Origin: Bimuria novae-zelandiae CBS 107.79
Lineage: Eukaryota > Ascomycota > Dothideomycetes > Pleosporales > Didymosphaeriaceae
DNA: 33,706 nt
Reading direction: 5' to 3'
Assembly (NCBI GenBank): GCA_010015655.1
Contig: ML976724.1
Span: forward strand, 379,807 to 413,512
Under the pieces are notes generated by a model. That model saw only the letters and a program-made list of their open reading frames with translations, made no database searches and was not told where the DNA came from. The position numbers and the translations under genes are program-made. Positions 9,111 through 20,264 of this stretch are shown in pieces (position 1 is the first letter of the stretch; each line of letters starts with the position of its first letter).

Positions 9111-11503
9111 ATAGCGGCTTAGGTAATTTTAGGCCATATTTACTAAGGTAGGTTAGAGTTAAGTCGCATCGCGCGCGCTTTCTCCTTAATAACACCCCTT
9201 AAGCGTTCAGCTCCTCTATTTTATGCTTAGGTATCGGGTGCTAAAGGCTTAATTCTAATACCTTATACCAAGCACTACCTTTCTACTTTAGCTTTAACAA
9301 AGAAGATTTTGTTGTCCAATTTAATAACCTTAACAGTGACGTTAAATTATACTTTTATAAATTGTACAAAGCTATTAAGTAGCTTAATAATTAATCGTGC
9401 TAAGCGATTGTCTTTGAAGTAGAAGTCCCACATAAAGCTAGAGAATTAATTAGTAACTAGCATTTAACTTTTCTCTTTTGTAGAACTGTCAGTTTCGAAA
9501 TCGTGAAAATCAATAGCTACTCTTTCGCCAGGGCCTTCTATTAGATCCCTTAGTTATTGGCGTATTTGTCGCTTAAGTTTAGCTCTTCCACAGGCATCGC
9601 ATTTAGCTATAGTAAGCTCTTTTATTCTTACCCCCTAAGATTGCTAAACAAGGTGTTTAAGGGCTTGAGGGCCTAGATGACCTAGTCGTCTATGCCAGGT
9701 TAAGGCATCTGCCTTCTTTGGCCTTCTGGTGTGGGTGTTGGTTTTGTGCGCTATGTGGGCAGCTAGTACACTATTAATAACCATGCAGCGTAATGGGGCG
9801 GATCTATACTTAAGCACCTATTGTCTATATAGCTCCTAAAGCTCTGCTAGCGTCATATTGTCTCTTCTCTTTAGAGTTATAGGGTCCGCTTTTATGTCCC
9901 ACCAAAGGCCTTGCTTGCGGAGTAATCGGAACGACACTAGGTTGTAAAGTAGATTAGGACAATAGGCTATATTATCTAGCCGTATTATTCAGTTACCACT
10001 TGCACTCCGTATGTTAAGATAGACGCTCTTATATTCTTTAATCTATACTTGTGTATTGCCAGCCCATATAAAGTCTCCAGGCGACGGTGGCCTATACGAG
10101 ACAAAGCGATTAATATTATTAAAGATATGGCAAGTTATGCCTAAATCAAGGATAGCTAAGTATCGTAATAGGTACGTGTTTAGATTGGTATAGAAGGATG
10201 CTGTATTAAAGCTTGCTAGGATTTTAGTAATCTTTTATCTATCTAGTTACTTATCGTTAGCCTTAGTGATTCGCGTTAGAGTAGGAGTGTGTAATAGTTT
10301 AATTCTTAGTGTTTAAGATCTTAGTCTCTTAAGAGCTCTTAGGGCTTCTTACAGCTCTAAGTCGTGCTCTAACCTAAATTAAATTAGCTTTGCTATAAAA
10401 GGCTTTAGCTTAAACTATTTAGGTTATTTCTCTAGGAATATATAGAAGCAATTTCTTAGAGCATAACGCTAATTACAAGCAGGGTAGTATTTACTACTAG
10501 CTATCGCTAGCTCGTAATCGCTCGTGGCAGACCACTTAGTTCTAGTACTAAGACCGTTATTTCATTATTTAAGGGGTCTTTCCCTTAGTTTAAATAATGC
10601 TGCTTTATCTACAAGAGAGGCGTCCCTCTCTGTAGCCTAGATAGATTTACCACCTTTAGCGAGAAATGACTCTACAGCAGCAAAAGCGCCTTTTTATTTG
10701 CCCTTATTCGGGTGCTAGAGATTTATATAGTCTCGGAAGAGTCTTATTATGCCTTCCCTAAAGACGGACGGGTCCTTTCTCTAGGTTGACTAAAAATTTA
10801 TAACCTATTAAGAGGTAATATAATTAACTACCTTTATAAAGTCTTCTTTAACTACGCTTAGCTGCTGAAGCTCTCCTACCCCTTAGGTTTCTACTTTAGT
10901 GGCCGCGTAATTATACTTATTTAGCTATGTGTGCCAGGTAGCTACGCTTCTTATAGGCTTAATCGCCTTATAATATTAGGTCCTTGCCCGCATTTGCTCA
11001 TGCTCTAGGTCAACACTAACTCTAGCTATAAGATTACTAATCTATTGCTTAATTAATAGCTCTAGTAAACAGCAATTCTTTTGTAGGTAGGCTAAAACTA
11101 TTAATTATAGGTAAATAACTACTTTATTAATGTTTGCTCTCTCCTCTTTGTATTCGCGATCGTTTATCTTATAGTCTTCTAGGAGTATCTTATAGATGTC
11201 AATATTGTCCTTATATGCCTTTGTGCCTTGCGTTAATAGTTGCGATAGGTGTATTAGCAGGGTGTTTAGGTTTGCAGTCACATAAGCTTGTGATGCTTAG
11301 TAAAGGCTAATAGCGAGAGGCTTTGGCATAACGGGTTTCGTTTTTAGATCGATAGGTAAGTCTAGATTAATAATTTTCTAGATATCAAGTGGCTTGCATC
11401 GCATTTTGAGTTATTACAGCTATATAGTAAAGTTATTATTATTAGTTAGGATAACTATAGCGTCTCTAAGGGTAGATTGCGCCATTGCAACCGGTCGTAT
11501 TAA

Positions 11504-11521
11504 GATAGTAAGACTCTTAAT
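11504..11521 (-). promoter_or_regulatory. candidate primer binding site of element B (internal, tRNA-Lys-like)
   Basis: Immediately inside the 5' LTR the minus strand reads ATTAAGAGTCTTACTATC. Element B2 has the cleaner version ATTAAGAGTCTCACTACC at 31366-31383. Its complement contains GACTCTTAAT, which looks like the anticodon arm of tRNA-Lys(CUU) up to about position 39, rather than a CCA-ending acceptor stem. Drosophila copia is known to use a half-tRNA primer of this kind (from initiator Met). The tRNA assignment is from memory of tRNA sequences. Confidence 0.45.
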
Positions 11522-11720
11522 TATTAGATTTAATAGTGTTCTGTTACTTTAAGCTAATGCAATGATGAGAATTAATAGTAGTAATGATTAATTAATGATA
11601 TTCGTGTTGTGTCTTGTTCGTGTTCTGTCAGACTACTACCGAAGTCTTCTTTTCTTGGCGTAGGATTGCCCAGCCACCTTTACACTTTGAGTTTAGTGCA
11701 AAGTGCCATGTAATCGGACA
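11522..11720 (-). repeat. 5' LTR of copia element B
   Basis: 199 bp paired with 3027-3225. Its terminal TGTCAG has become TATTAG by two RIP-type transitions. The right side abuts the GGAGC duplication at 11721-11725. Confidence 0.88.
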
Positions 11721-11724
11721 GGAG

Positions 11725-14700
11725 CATTTCGAGAATTTCACCTGTAATCTCTTTAACAGCATTAATAAGCGTATTTAAAAAGCACTTAAAGAGCTTCTCC
11801 GCTAGCAAGGCATCTACATTAAGCAGGGTAATAGTAATAATCTCCCTAACTAATTCGCAGAACTCCTCACATTAACCGCTATCTTAAAATAGCCCGCCAA
11901 GCATCTTAAGCTTATAAGGCTCTGCAAAGGCTTCAAGTGCCACTAGATCGTAGATAATAAAGAATAACAGCGGCAGCAGCGAGCTCCGCTAGGTAGAGGA
12001 TTATTATTATTATTACAACCTGGATTTACGCCTGTGCAGAATAACTCTTATTTACTTACTAACCTCGCTAAGTTATACACGCTGGAGTAAAAGTATTCAG
12101 GTAATAAATACAATATCCTTAAGATAAAGATTAAGGTGTTTAACGACCTTTGCACTAAGGTTAGGATTAATAAGGATAAGCAGTATAAAATGGCACTCTC
12201 TATTATACTTACTAGCTAAGCGCTTTAGTATTACTATAATTATATTGCTCCTTAGGCGCTTACGCTTACTTATAATACAATGCTTAATAAGCTGCACACG
12301 TACTTTAACACTATATAAGCTTACTAAATATACTTCTAAGAGTGGCATAGCACTACGCTTAAGAGCGTTATAACTACTAACCCTAAGAAAGACCCTATAA
12401 AGTGTCTTAAAATAGTTATTAGTAAGATAAACATACTCTATTAGGCACTATTATAGGACTAGGGTAAGAGCTATAATTAGTATTTGCTTGCGTAACAGCT
12501 CCTTAGCGCATGTCGTGGCATTAAAGTAACTACTATAGCTTGCTTAAAGCTAGCGACTATATTTAAAGGTGTTGCTATAGATCTCCGCAACGTAGTTAGC
12601 ATGTGGTTAAGCTATTATCCTAATAGCTAGTTTCTATCACGAGATGCAGATAAGTAGTATTACACTAATTACTACTATATCCGCAATGATTAACAAGCTA
12701 CAGGATTATTAGATAATAACTACTATAGCTACCACTATTAAGGTTAAGGCGGATCGCGCGGTAATCGATTTAATAATAATAACTATTAGTTAAACTACTT
12801 AGGTAATCGCCGTAATAAGGCATGCTTTATCTATAAGTAGCCTAAGTACTAATTAACTTGACACTTAAAGAAGGAGCGCATAGAGCATCGCTAACGCTAT
12901 AATTAATACGCTTAAGATAATCCTAATGCCCTAAGCTATAAAGTGTTTCTCGCCAGCTATAAAGGCATAGAGCTTAAAAACAGCGACGGTAGCAACAATA
13001 ATACTAGTAATAATAATATTAAAGCATATTTTACTAACTAAGTCTACTTAACTATATCCTGCGGCAAGATTAACGGCGACGCTATTGTCTCTAGCCTTAA
13101 TAACGCTGCCGCACTTTATGTAATTACAGGCAATAATCCTTATATCTCTAGTAAAGTAAATAAAGATGCTTAACTCTTTTTATTTAATTCACGCTACGGC
13201 GCAGATATCTTTTAAGGTATTATGCCTAACACTAGTGCAGCCGGTGTCTTAACTGCTGGCAAGACACAAGTGAAGGCACTATAGCTTATCTAACCGTCTA
13301 TAGTTATTAATAAGTCTACCACAAAACGTTATTAAATCTAATTTAGAGATAATCTAGAGTGTTTCTCCCTTAGCGACGTTAATGTTAGCACGCTATTTAG
13401 TATAATTACCTTTATAGTAATGCTAACTAACACACTATTTCTACTCTGCTTAAATAATATAGATTATTATAGTATCTTCTTTAACAACATTGACAATATG
13501 CTTGTTTAAGGTGGCAAAGAATTCCTAATTATCCGTAAATGGGGACATCTATGGCTCCTGCTTAATAAACAAGAGACTATTATCTACTACTTAACCAAGA
13601 CTAAGCTGCGCCAGCTTTACTAACGCTTTGGCCATCCTGCTACTAGACGACTGCACAAGATCCTCAGCAAAGCAGGCTATAAAGACATTAATAAGGACAT
13701 TATTAATCGCATTAATAAGTACTGTCACTAGTGTTAAATCCACAGCAAAGTACCTGGCCGTTTCCGCTTTACTATTCGCGATAACATAGACTTTAACTTA
13801 TGCGTTATTATTAATGTAATATATATTAATTAGAAACTAGTGCTCCACGCAGTTGATAAAGCCATAGCTTTTTAAGCTACTTAATTCATGCTAAATATCT
13901 AGGCAAACACTACTTAGGATCTCCTTCGCGCTATATAAATTAATATATACGTTAGTCCTCCTAACGTTATTAAGACAGATGCTAGCAAGAACTTTATTAC
14001 TAATAAGTTTATTAATAACGCTACGTTACTTGCAATCGAGGTTAAGGAAGTCCTAGTAAAGGCATATTATTTAATTAGCAAGATTAAGCGCTATTATGCT
14101 CCTATTCGCCGTGCTTATAGGGTGATCTCTGTAGACGTTGGACGCACAACCGCTCCTAAACATATTTTATAGATAGCTATCAAGGCTATTAATAACACCG
14201 CAGGTCCTAACGGACTTGTCCTAACTCTTCTTATCTTTAGAGCATATCCTCGCCTATTAAAGAAATTACTACTATTGCTATCTATTACCGCCCGCGGCGC
14301 TGCAGTGCGCAAAGCAATAGCTAAAGTACGCAAGATTAAAGTAAAGCGCTAAGTTAATAAGGCTCTTATAACTTGTAATAGTCCTAACGCAACTAATGTC
14401 TTACTATTACCTATCTTAAGTAGCGTTAAGGTCTGGCGGGAGAACTATAAATAGTCTAGCCTGTATTAGATAATTACCCTCCACGTTAACAAGCAATCCG
14501 TGGTTGTTAAAATTAATAATAAATAAGTTACCTTTCGTATCACTGTAGTGCGCCCGTATCATGCAGACGATATAATCATTATTACCCCTCCCGTAGAGGA
14601 CAAGGATAACGGTGGCTCTAATAATAATTTCACTCCTATTATAGAGGAGCCCGCGCCCAAGCGTAAGCGCGATAGGCTAAAAGGCTTAAAGAATAAGCTA

Positions 14701-16374
14701 AAACCTAATAAAATTATAACTGCTATAGTTAACCTTAATTAATGTAAGCGTAATAATCTTGTCCTAGCTAAGAAGCTACGAGTAGTTAGCAAGATTATAA
14801 CACTAAGGTAATTATTTAAAGCATTTATAAAGGTAGAGATTAACGCCCTTATAATATAAAGTATCTTTTACTTTAAAAAGTATAGTTCTTACTGTTATAA
14901 TAAGGTCCGCATCTTTAAGTTACGTATTATTAATAAAGTTAAGGGCAAGACTACTAATCGCCCGTATAAGAAGTCCTGTCTTGTTATCTAAGGATACGCT
15001 AATAACAATAAGAAGCTTGTCCTAACACAGTCTTCCACTATCCAGCGTGCAAGCCAGCGTGTGATTATCGCTCTAGCACCATTACTGTTAAAGCTGGGCA
15101 TGTATCTCTGGCTCCGTGACATCACTCAGGCCTATACGCAATCGGATAATCCACTCTAGCGTACTATTATAGCTAACATACCAGCCCAGCTCAAGGAAAG
15201 TTATCTAACAAACATAGTTATAGTTATTATTAAGCTACTATATGGCATTGCTGAAGCAGGTGCCTATTAGTGGTCAACGTATAATAAACACCACACCAAG
15301 ACTCTCCACATAGTAACATCTACTTATAATCTATACCTACTTATTAGTAAGACTAGTAGCAAGTGCTTTAGCATTATTAGCATGCAAACTAACAACACGC
15401 TTAGTCTGTTTAATAAAGCTTTTACAGACCTTAAGGACTAAGAGCTACGTTTTAAGGCCAAGCCTAAGTAGTTTCTCTTACTAGACGCGCAAATTAACTT
15501 TAACAGCTATATTATTAAGCTTAATAATAATAATTACGCTATTACTCTACGCTAGAAGAAGCAAGGCGAGAAGCTAGAAATAGCTAATAATAAGTAATTA
15601 TACATTTAATAGCGCGCTTAAGGTGCTTACATTATAACAATCTATTAACCTAAGGCGAGCTTTAACCTCGCCGCTACAGCCTAAGCGAGTAAGCCCACAA
15701 AAGAAGAAATTACTAGATTAAATAAGCGCATTATCTGGCAAAAGGAGAATATTACTCGCGGCCTTAACTTTATCCTACTAGACTTAAGTAACTTAAAGCT
15801 ATACGCCTTTGTCAACGCATTATTTACTAATAATAAGGATATATTATTATAAATAAGCTTCGTAATCACGCTTAGCAATAAGACTAAAGATAGCAATTAT
15901 AACTTTAAGTTTACTAATAATATTATTTACTAGTTATCTATTAAGTATAAGCGCGTTACTCGCAGCGTCCTTATATCTAAGATCTACGCGATAGCCTATA
16001 GAGTCGACATTATAATTATAATTAGCAGTATAATTAATATAATTATGTAGTAACTTAATCTTCCTAATGTCTCTATCGTCGTGTGCACTAACTCACGCTC
16101 CTTATATAATTACCTTATTAAGCTTAGCACTACTAAGGAGAAGCGCCTTATAATTAACATTATAGCTCTACGTAAGGCCTATAAGCGCAATAATCTTATA
16201 GACATCCGCTAGATTAATAGACGTGACAATCTAGCAGACTTAATAACTAAGGCTAGCTCTAACTTAGCTATAGAGCATCTTATTAACTATAACTAGCTTA
16301 AGCTTCGCGTGTAAGGCTGGGTTAATTATGCTAAAGTTAATACCCTAGAGTACGATTACAATAGCAAGAAGTAG
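11725..16374 (+). pseudogene. main part of gag-pol of copia element A, RIP-degraded
   Basis: A single register runs from the B insertion point to TAG at 16372-16374 without net frameshift. Gag (11725-13000) includes PGFTPVQNNSYLLTNLAKLY and, near 12820, a CCHC knuckle whose second and third ligands are damaged (CFIYK, then HLKKER). The GAG-pre-integrase block is FGHPATRRLHKILSKAGY with the Zn segment CHxC at 13630-13740. Integrase core spans about 13790-14110 with a TDASKNF motif. RT (about 15050-15450) has LRDITQAYTQS, KLLYGIAEAGAY and MQTNNTL, where the catalytic DD has become NN. RNase H (about 15750-16300) ends with RRDNLADLITKASSNLA. More than 40 Gln/Trp codons are stops. Confidence 0.9.
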
Positions 16375-16514
16375 TAAGTCTATAAAAGGAGCAGCGAGAT
16401 AGGCACTAAGAGGACGCGCACCAGCGCTAGTCTGGTTAGAAAACTAGCAACTGTTATAGATTGTGTTTTATTGCAGATTTGAGCGTTCTGGACTAAACTA
16501 GCCACATGTAGCAT

Positions 16515-16525
16515 AAAAGAAAAGA
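16515..16525 (+). promoter_or_regulatory. candidate polypurine tract of element A
   Basis: AAAAGAAAAGA lies 7 bases upstream of the 3' LTR start at 16533. Composition and place suit plus-strand priming, but the small gap makes the assignment moderate. Confidence 0.5.
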
Positions 16526-16532
16526 TAGCTAG

Positions 16533-16774
16533 TGTTAGCTTCAAACCTGCGCAACACTGCTACGGCTTTTACTGCTATGCAGTTTGCCTATAGTTTATTA
16601 CGTAGTTTACCTATAGTTTGTTGCGCTAGTCCTAATTAGGCTAGTAAGGGACAAACCACGCTTGATAAATACTTCTCACAATAGCCCACCACAATAGATC
16701 TGCAATTAAGAATTAAATCAATACCACATCGTTGCAACGAAGTCTTGATCCAACAGCCTATTGCCGTATCAACA
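16533..16774 (+). repeat. 3' LTR of copia element A
   Basis: 242 bp paired with 2258-2499. Transition differences are concentrated in the first 110 bp (for example GCCTGCGG in the 5' LTR is GCCTATAG here), while the last 130 bp are nearly identical. It abuts the CTTTT duplication at 16775-16779. Confidence 0.9.
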
Positions 16775-16779
16775 CTTTT

Positions 16780-18263
16780 ATCTTTACCTTTATTAGAGTG
16801 TTTTACTCCTATATTTACTTCCTTTATTACTTTTTATATATTATAACTACCTTATTTATTTATTTAATCATTATGATCGAATCGTGTATAAGCGTACTTT
16901 TATAAGCTATTACTTTAGTGTTCTTTTTAAGCTAATTAAGTACTCTAATAATAAAAGTAGGTAATAAGCTCTTATACTTATGTCTAGGGCACAGCATCCT
17001 CTAAAATAGTCTTAAGGCAAAGCCGCGGACAGTTGACCTATTAATAATAATAAGTAAGTATTGCTGCAAAAGAGTGTTATTAAACCCTAGCTATAGTTAA
17101 GCACTAATATAGTACTAAAAATATAGCTTAACTTAAAATACATGCGACACTTAGTTAAGAATATTAAAATTTTTAAGTAGAACGTAATATATTTCTAAAA
17201 GTTACGTTATAATAAAAAAAATATCTATATTTATATATTGCCTATCTTTACAAAACTTAATTAAAGTATTAAAGTCATTAACTAGATTTAAAAATTTTAA
17301 ATTATAAAAATACTATTAATTACTACTTTAAAGTGGCTAACTTATTTTAACTTTAATAGAGCGCTTCTAAAATCCTACTAATTATTAAAATAAGTTTAGT
17401 AAGCGTCTTGCGCTATCTGTATTAGACCCTTAATATATATAAATCTAATCTGCCTTAAATATAATATAAGCTAATTAGAGAAATAGCTTATTTAAGTTTA
17501 AAAGTAAAAGTTTAAAAACAGGAAACTAAAAACTAAAATTAGTAACTAATTAGCCTAACTAGTGTTTTTTATTTGCCTTAAAAGCAAATTTTAGGTTTTT
17601 TTATAGCTTAAATTAGTATTAATATTTTGCTTTTAGTACCTGATTTTTAGTCTTAAGCAGCGGATGGTGTAGAAGTCAGACTGTTAATAGACTTTAGTAG
17701 TAATAAAGCAATAGTAGCAAGCGAGGGATAGTGCAAATAATTCTTATGGCGTGTAGGCAGCTGCGCGCGTAGGCAGCTGCACGCTTAGGTGTATTGCATG
17801 GGCTAATAATAACAGCACAGGTAGCTTTAAGGACACCCGGCATGCTTCTATCTGTGCCATCTCAATAGTACAGATTCCCAGACAGCCTCATCCACATGTC
17901 GATCCGAAGCGTTAGAGTGGTGGCATCTCAACCCATTCTACCAGGTCTGAAGAGATTTAGGCAGGGATCCTGATGCTTAGCTGAGCCAAATATACGCGCG
18001 ACAAAGTACTCCCGGTACTGTATGGCTGATCACACCGGGAAGCATAGCAATGTAGGAACATTATAAGAGACAGTACAACCAGAAATACAAAAGTTAGAAA
18101 ATATAACTTAAACCATATAGGCACAAGGGCAAGCTAATATAAACAATAGTTAATTATAAAAGGGAGACTAAAGGTATTACAATTGCAAGACACTTTATAA
18201 ATTGTGTTTATAAATATAAAATTTTAGTGCAATATACAAGACTTAAGATTTAATATATATAGT
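16780..18263. other. AT-rich stretch with a small mixed-GC island, no gene recognised
   Basis: 16780-17640 is extremely AT-rich with no usable frame. From about 17650 to 18060 the composition is more balanced and less mutated, with a short direct repeat GTAGGCAGCTGC near 17754 and 17770, but no coding frame is recognisable. TTAATATTTTGCTTTTAGTA at 17619-17638 recurs inverted at 18982-19001. Confidence 0.5.
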
Positions 18264-18718
18264 TGTTATGAGGCTCTCACACCTTAGTCCGGTCCGGGTT
18301 AGGGCGGTAAGGTATCGTGGTGCTTCAGGGATTATTTAGTGGCACAAGTTAATGCGACACTTAGCGCGGCTAGACAATCCAATCTTATAACGAAGTAAGA
18401 TAACTATTAGTCTGTATAGGAGAACGTACTCGCACAGAAGATATGTGAGTTGACTACGAGGAGAGAAACAACATAGGAGAATCGTCACACTATATACCAG
18501 TCTGTTTCCTCCTTGTAGTCCCGCCAAGACTCCGTAGTCCCAGGGACTCTGGTAGTCCCATGGGACTTCCTTTTATGCGGGACTTCATCACGTGACTGCT
18601 GACATAAGCTGCCCCGCGCCTCTTTGTGTTTTGTTATTTCTGCCGTCCCGTCAATAATTACTTCCTTGGCGTAATTACCTGGCTTCCTTCTTTTGGTCCT
18701 TGTAGTCGTAACAATAGT
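18259..18718. mobile_element. 450-bp solo LTR with 5-bp target duplication
   Basis: 18264-18713 begins TGTTATGAGG and ends GTCGTAACA, with short inverted ends TGTTAYGA. It is flanked by ATAGT at 18259-18263 and 18714-18718. The interior is higher in GC and holds a cluster of TAGTCCC(A/T)GGGACT-like repeats at 18495-18570. No internal or second LTR exists in the window, so it is a solo LTR of an unidentified retrotransposon; its ends resemble Ty3/gypsy LTRs. Confidence 0.8.
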
Positions 18719-19525
18719 TATAGATAAAAGTTAAATAACAGTAGGCCTCTAGAAACAGCTAAATTATATAAAGGGATTAAAGTGTGGTAAAATAGATTAG
18801 TAATAATCTAAGACCTGTTAACTAAAACCTAACTAATTAGCTAATTACTTGTACTTTATGTAGGAGACCTGCAAGCGCTTATAGCTAGTGCTATCCTGCT
18901 TTAAAAAGATTTTGTGTTTACTTTTATGTAGTTTAAAGCTTTTAGCCTCTACAGTTTTAAAACTTTATATTAATTAATTTTTACTAAAAGCAAAATATTA
19001 AAACTTATTGCGCTGTTTTTATTTTTAGTTAACCTGTTAATACAGTAAATATCAGCTTAGAAGTATCTAGAGGTTGTCTATAGCTTGCTCGCTAGAGAGG
19101 CAGATATTCGCTAACACATCCTTGTTTACACCTGCTCCATCCAACAGCTTACTATACGTAACATCCTGGACCTCTATCCAGGTGTGCAAGATGGTGGCGT
19201 TGCAAGGAATAATATGAAGCAGGAACAAAGGCCCTAACTGAGACAAGACAAAGGCAGATGACCTGACAGGCAAGCAATCGATGAAGCGAGGCCTGCGAAG
19301 TGAGGCCCCGATATGCGGCCAGAACACTGCAGCCCTGCTATATCCGAGCTGCAGGCGAGAAAGCTCATCTAAATGCTGACGTTACTGCGAGAGCAGGGAG
19401 CAGGGAGCAGGAGCACCAAGGCATGTCTAATTAAAAATAGCCAAACCCTAGGGTAAGGGCGCTTAAAACCCAGACGCTGATAGGACAAGTTTTTCTAAGG
19501 GAAAGGATTCTAGTTCTTACAATTA
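18714..19525. other. AT-rich flank and an unrecognised higher-GC island
   Basis: 18719-19050 is AT-rich without genes. About 19050-19440 is balanced in composition and free of RIP decay. A minus-strand 86-codon frame (19327-19067, ATG start, product begins MFWPHIGASLRRPRF) lies in it, but I recognise no family and the frame may be fortuitous. GGAGCAG-type 7-mers are repeated in tandem near 19399. Confidence 0.35.
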
Positions 19526-19690
19526 CTGTGTCTGTGCGCGTAACGATCGGATTCGCGTAATAATTGCTAAATATTATAATAGCTCTATTAGTAATAAGGC
19601 AATAGAGCTACCTATAGATAGTATTATTATAAAACTTTTTATTTAATTACTCTATTAATTGTTATAATTAATTTTCCTTATTTAAATTTA
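19526..19690 (+). mobile_element. truncated left end of an F-type pogo-like transposon
   Basis: After TA (19524-19525) the sequence CTGTGTCTGTGCGCGTAACG and the following roughly 140 bp match the left end of element F (24878-24911 continuing at 27053-27180), including AATAAGGCAATAGAGC. The match stops exactly where the gypsy LTR begins (19691). The rest of this copy is not in the window. Confidence 0.75.
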
Positions 19691-20166
19691 TGTTAAGTCC
19701 CTACGGGTAGCTAGTCCGAAATGGGGTTAAGGTTGGTTCTCTAGCAGGAGCGATGTCGAAACGGGAAAGGGTGTATTAATAGCTCGCGCTTATTAATAGG
19801 GTGTTAGTATTAAAGTAAGGTGCGTTACAATTAAATCAACAAGAGCCTAAGTGAATCTAAACGATAGATTAATAAACAGGTTAAACACGAGGTGGAAGAG
19901 TCTATCCTCATGTTCCTATATACTTAGCATGCTTAACTTGCTTGCTTCGAGCATGTCGAGCGTAGCCTTAGCTTTTTATATATGCTCGACTTGCTCGCTT
20001 TAAGCATGTTAAGCGCAGTCTTGGCTTTCTGCATATGCTTAACTTGCTTGATTTAAGCGCTTTAAGCAGTCACGTGACCTGCCCATTGCTGTGCCACTAT
20101 TAGCTCCCATAAGACCTTGGCCGTCTTAGAATGTTAGCCTGGTAATGCTAAATACAGATCCTAACA
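19691..20166 (-). repeat. 3' LTR of the gypsy chromovirus
   Basis: In plus orientation it runs TGTTAAGTCCC to GATCCTAACA, with TGTTARG inverted ends. Its minus-strand start directly follows a strong purine tract at 20167-20180. The left boundary is set by the abrupt end of the F-type fragment. No second LTR is present to confirm the length (476 bp). Confidence 0.7.
19929..20072. repeat. 53-bp tandem repeat array in the gypsy LTR
   Basis: ATGCTYRACTTGCTYG starts at 19929, 19982 and 20035, a period of exactly 53 bp for 2.7 copies. Each unit contains short palindromes such as CGAGCATGTCGAGC or TTAAGCATGTTAA. Such arrays in LTRs can act as enhancers or binding sites; no function is shown here. 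Confidence 0.85.
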
Positions 20167-20180
20167 TCATCCCCTCTCTC
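20167..20180 (-). promoter_or_regulatory. polypurine tract of the gypsy element
   Basis: The minus strand reads GAGAGAGGGGATGA directly before the LTR start TGTTAG. This fixes both the 3' LTR boundary and the orientation of the element. Confidence 0.8.
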
Positions 20181-20264
20181 TAACAATTTGTCCTTAAATT
20201 ATATAACCTGTCTTACTAAATAGATAAAGTTTAGTTACCCCACTTCTTAGTGCGCTTTACTATA

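Larger units (their letters stand above)
3293..11485 (-). pseudogene. gag-pol polyprotein of copia element B, RIP-degraded and twice interrupted
   Basis: An ATG at 11485 (MAQSTLRD) starts gag, which holds a copia gag segment with TWHT and LNKYNYAATK. Pol follows. Integrase (about 9000-9750) shows CDACGRAK, VAIDFHDFE and an Asp-Asn segment for the second acidic residue, then APDT and GAERLRGVIKEKARAM. The linker LEDYPLYD is cut by the hAT at 8046 and resumes with RKEAERSYL after 4852. RT shows KCKA and FFYMDN, the catalytic DD pair reduced to DN. RNase H ends with the ADRLTKALLANK block near 3420. The solo LTR at 8881-9105 lies just after integrase. Stops occur at many Gln/Trp codons; no translated product is possible. 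Confidence 0.88.
3027..11720 (-). mobile_element. Ty1/copia LTR retrotransposon B, inserted in A, opposite orientation
   Basis: 199-bp direct repeats at 3027-3225 and 11522-11720 (TGTCAGATTT...GGACA; the right copy starts TATTAG through two transitions) are flanked by GGAGC at 3022-3026 and 11721-11725. Coding runs right to left: gag from 11485, then protease region, integrase, RT and RNase H ending near 3293. A purine tract on the minus strand (AAGGGGGTG, 3226-3234) abuts the 3' LTR and a primer-site candidate abuts the 5' LTR. Subtracting the hAT and the solo LTR with their duplications leaves about 5.3 kb. Confidence 0.92.
2258..16774 (+). mobile_element. Ty1/copia LTR retrotransposon A, interrupted by nested elements
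   Basis: Two 242-bp direct repeats (2258-2499 and 16533-16774) begin TGTTRGC and end ATCAACA. They are flanked outside by the same five bases, CTTTT (2253-2257 and 16775-16779), the classic target duplication. Between them lies gag with a CCHC knuckle, integrase, reverse transcriptase and RNase H in copia order on the plus strand. Without the 8,699 bp added by element B (one target duplication included) A would be about 5.8 kb, a normal copia size. Every coding segment carries many in-frame stops at Gln/Trp positions, so it is dead. Confidence 0.92.

Noticed and set aside
14115..15896. Minus-strand open frames in the 12-16 kb region
   Set aside because: They oppose the in-register copia gag-pol of element A and show no domain; TA-rich mutated sequence opens frames by chance.
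19438..19460. Telomere-like CCCTAGGGTAAGGG
   Set aside because: Only about one unit in each direction; too short to claim an interstitial telomere.
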